Shown one piece after another: positions 61,837-64,000 of a stretch of 64,000 bases of DNA. Where the stretch lies: NCBI GenBank assembly GCA_030272155.1, contig CP126191.1, positions 766,501 to 830,500 on the forward strand, in the 5' to 3' direction. The number at the start of each line of letters is the position of its first letter. Within the stretch, counting starts at the first letter, position 1. The notes under the pieces are model-generated. The model made no database searches and was not told the origin of the DNA. It saw nothing but the letters and a program-made list of their open reading frames with translations. Origin of the DNA: Tetradesmus obliquus. Taxonomy: Eukaryota > Chlorophyta > Chlorophyceae > Sphaeropleales > Scenedesmaceae. The translations under genes were made by a program, and so were the position numbers.

Positions 61837-61930
61837 GGATGCTGCGGATGCGAGCCATCCAGCAGCCAAGAAGCAGCGCGCTGGCAGCCAGAGCAGCAAA
61901 CAACCTCAGCAGGCTGTGGACGCAGCACAA

Positions 61931-61962
<32 letters not shown>

Positions 61963-62352
61963 CGGCTTGCTGCTGCCACCGGGTGGGCTTCAGGGTATGG
62001 TCAATCCCCACCTGCTGCTGATGATGAACGAGCTTGCTCCTGCTGCTGGCGTGCTGGGCGGCCCTGCTGCTGCTGCTGCTGCTGCTGCTGTACAAGGCAC
62101 AAGCAGTGCGCAAGATCCAGCAGCAGCAGCAGCAGCAGCAGCAGTTGGCGGTAAGCGCAAGCGGCCAGCAGCAGGTGCTGCAGCCGCCGATGGCAGCAGC
62201 AGCAGCAGCAGCAGGCCTGTTGCTGTTCCTGCAGGCCGCCACATCATAAGTACCCTGGAAGGGGGCAGGTGGTTTGGGCTGTGGCCTACGCAGCGCAGCA
62301 AAACAGTGCTGCCCAGCTCCACCTGCGACAGCAGCAGCGGCAACAGCAGCCC

Positions 62353-62386
<34 letters not shown>

Positions 62387-62475
62387 CTGTGGCCAGATGG
62401 CATACTGCCTGTCATGTGGGCAGCCCTGCCGCTGCTGCCAAATGCTGCTGTTCAAGGCGATCCCCAGAGCAGCAC

Positions 62476-62510
<35 letters not shown>

Positions 62511-62808
62511 GGCAGCGACAGCCGGCAGGTGGTGGGTTAGGTCCAGCAGTGCAGGGCTTGTGCTGTGCAGCTGGTGGCACCATCAGCCTGCTGCCTGCTG
62601 CTGCACAGACTGCCACCTGGTGGGTGCGCAGCGAGCCAGCTGCTGGGGCCCCAGCAGCAGCAGCCCCCCCTGCAGCAGCAGCAGCAGCCCCAGCAGCAGC
62701 AGCAGCTGCTGTTGCTGCTGGTGGTCCAGCAACTTCGCAAACCAGCGGCAGCAGCCACGGCCTGCAGCGGCAGCAGCAGCAGCAGCAGGACCCACTGCAA
62801 GCACAACC

Positions 62809-62843
<35 letters not shown>

Positions 62844-64000
62844 GTGGTGGTGAGGAGCGCAGTGAGACGTACCTGCACGTGGTGCCCTGCCCGCCTGATG
62901 TGCCCTCCCCTGAGCTGTTCACATGGCAGGAGGTGACACTGGCGCTGAAGCTGCAACTAGTACTGCCACGGCAGCAGCAGCAGCAGCAGGACATGCCTGT
63001 CGAAGGCGCTGGCGCTGCCGCTGCTGCTGCAGCAGCAGCAGGAGGGTCAGCAGCAGCAGCATTGGACGAGCCGTTCTCGCGCCGCTCCTTCAACATGGAT
63101 CTGTTGTATGGCCCTGGGGCCCCTGGATCATCTGCTGCTGCTGCTGCTGCGCAGCCGCAGCCTCCGCGCAGCAGGCACAGCAGCAAGAGCTCGCGCAGCC
63201 GGGCCCCACCAGCAGCAGCAGCAGCAGCAGGGGATGTGCTGAAGCTGAGCGTGCAGCTGCAGGGGCGCTGCCCGCTGTGCTGCCAGATGTTTGGCAGTGT
63301 GGCGGCGCTGGCGGCGCACATGGCCTGCAGCCATGACAAGCTGGGCTGCTGCTGCCCTGATGCTAACAGCATACAGGTGCGACACTTGGCTTCTGCGGTT
63401 GAAGTTCTGTTGCGTTAAGCTGATTATGGTTGGGTGTTTGTAGATGTGCAAGCAATGCAGGTGTTGGCAGTAGGGGACATGTCTGGTCCCGGCGCACATG
63501 GCCTGCAGCCATGATAAGCTGGGCTGCTGCTGCCCTGATGCTGGCAGCATCCAGGTGCGGCACTTCGTTTGGTTGGAGTCCTTTGGCTGTAAGGGAGAGT
63601 GGATGTGTTGTGTGACATGGTGCAGGCAGCAATCAGGTGCGGCCTGTAGCCTGTGTGATGTGACGCCACAAAAGAGACAATGTACCACATAATGGAGGTG
63701 TTTGTTGTGGTGCTGGTGGTACGTGCTGGGTTCAAGTTGTGGTTGGGTTCTTGGTGCATGTGCCGGATACGCGGGTGTTCGCAGTAGGAGACATTTGTCT
63801 TGACCTGGCCGTATGGTGCTGCAGTTAAACACATCATTGATTTGGTCATGCAGCTCTTCCCCTTAGATCCGAATGGTGAAGAGCAAGCATCATATTGTGC
63901 TGCTGCTGATGTTTGTCTGCTGCTGCTGCTGCTGCTGCTGCTGCAGGTGTGGGTGGACGGCAACGCTGAGCAGCAGCAGCAGCAGCAGCCAAACAGGCGG
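60344..64000 (+). CDS. SUZ12/EMF2-like Polycomb (PRC2) subunit, cut at both ends
   Basis: SUZ12 is the scaffold of the complex that methylates histone H3 Lys27. Exons: 60344-60492, 60581-60648, 60960-61311, 61378-61514 (weak donor), 61699-63376, 63947 to the window end; all in phase. The N-terminal exons read EDEHKFLLSF and LWLNRTHALTHRPESARARQ, matching the SUZ12 DHELFLQAF and FLxRTLxYxxxRNSR blocks. DCLWMFDL resembles the EMF2 CLWSKIPL segment. A zinc finger at about 63270-63335 has spacing C-X2-C-X12-H-X4-H, identical to SUZ12/EMF2. The large exon 61699-63376 is stuffed with Gln, Ala and Ser tracts. The diagnostic C-terminal VEFS box would lie beyond the window and the first exon is not seen, so the identity rests on the N-terminal blocks and zinc finger. 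Confidence 0.75.
63484..63556 (+). repeat. Downstream partial copy of the SUZ12-like zinc-finger exon end with donor
   Basis: Repeats AHMACSHDKLGCCCPDAGSI and CAG|GTGCGG, about 180 bp after the true exon end at 63376. It includes both zinc-binding histidine codons but not the cysteines. Confidence 0.93.

Noticed and set aside
61577..63372. Minus-strand ORFs of about 290-306 residues
   Set aside because: Antisense of Gln/Ala tracts in the SUZ12-like exon, Cys/Ser/Ala-rich with no domain.

Overview
The window looks like nuclear DNA of a unicellular green alga. It holds intron-rich genes with GT-AG introns, a nuclear plastid-targeted plant-type ferredoxin, a plant-style dihydropyrimidinase, a SUZ12/EMF2-like Polycomb subunit, and very abundant CAG/CTG triplet tracts coding for poly-Gln, poly-Ala and poly-Ser. 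A chlorophyte of the Sphaeropleales/Chlamydomonadales kind is my inference; the sequence does not name a species. No prokaryotic operons, CRISPR arrays, tRNA or rRNA genes were seen.

Layout. Minus strand 1.7-4.0 kb: dephospho-CoA kinase. Plus strand 4.6-15.0 kb: a 14-exon HEAT-repeat protein resembling PP4 regulatory subunit 1. Plus 15.9-18.5 kb: an armadillo-repeat protein. Plus 18.8-23.5 kb: dihydropyrimidinase ending in KDEL. Plus 24.2-26.5 kb: RluA-type pseudouridine synthase. Plus 27.6-29.0 kb: ferredoxin. Plus 30.8-35.1 kb: an RBR (RING-IBR-RING) E3 ubiquitin ligase. Minus 37.5-50.3 kb: a secreted protein with a papain-like domain followed by leucine-rich repeats. Minus 53.1-57.0 kb: a secreted fasciclin (FAS1) protein. 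Around 58-59.7 kb: an inverted pseudogene fragment and a small unrecognised minus-strand gene. Plus 60.3 kb to the right edge: a SUZ12/EMF2-like protein, cut by the window end.

The most striking property is shared by many of these genes. Exons are surrounded by partial copies of themselves. Copies upstream of an exon carry its 5' end with a working-looking acceptor; copies downstream carry its 3' end with a working-looking donor. These are what tandem duplications with one breakpoint in the intron and one in the exon would leave. The RBR ligase gene is the extreme: six upstream acceptor copies at about 115 bp spacing, nine downstream donor copies partly organised in a 258-bp higher-order repeat, and three extra copies of the C-terminal coding end.

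Exon coordinates below were placed by reading splice consensus and requiring continuous reading phase. Most junctions agree in phase; those that do not are named.
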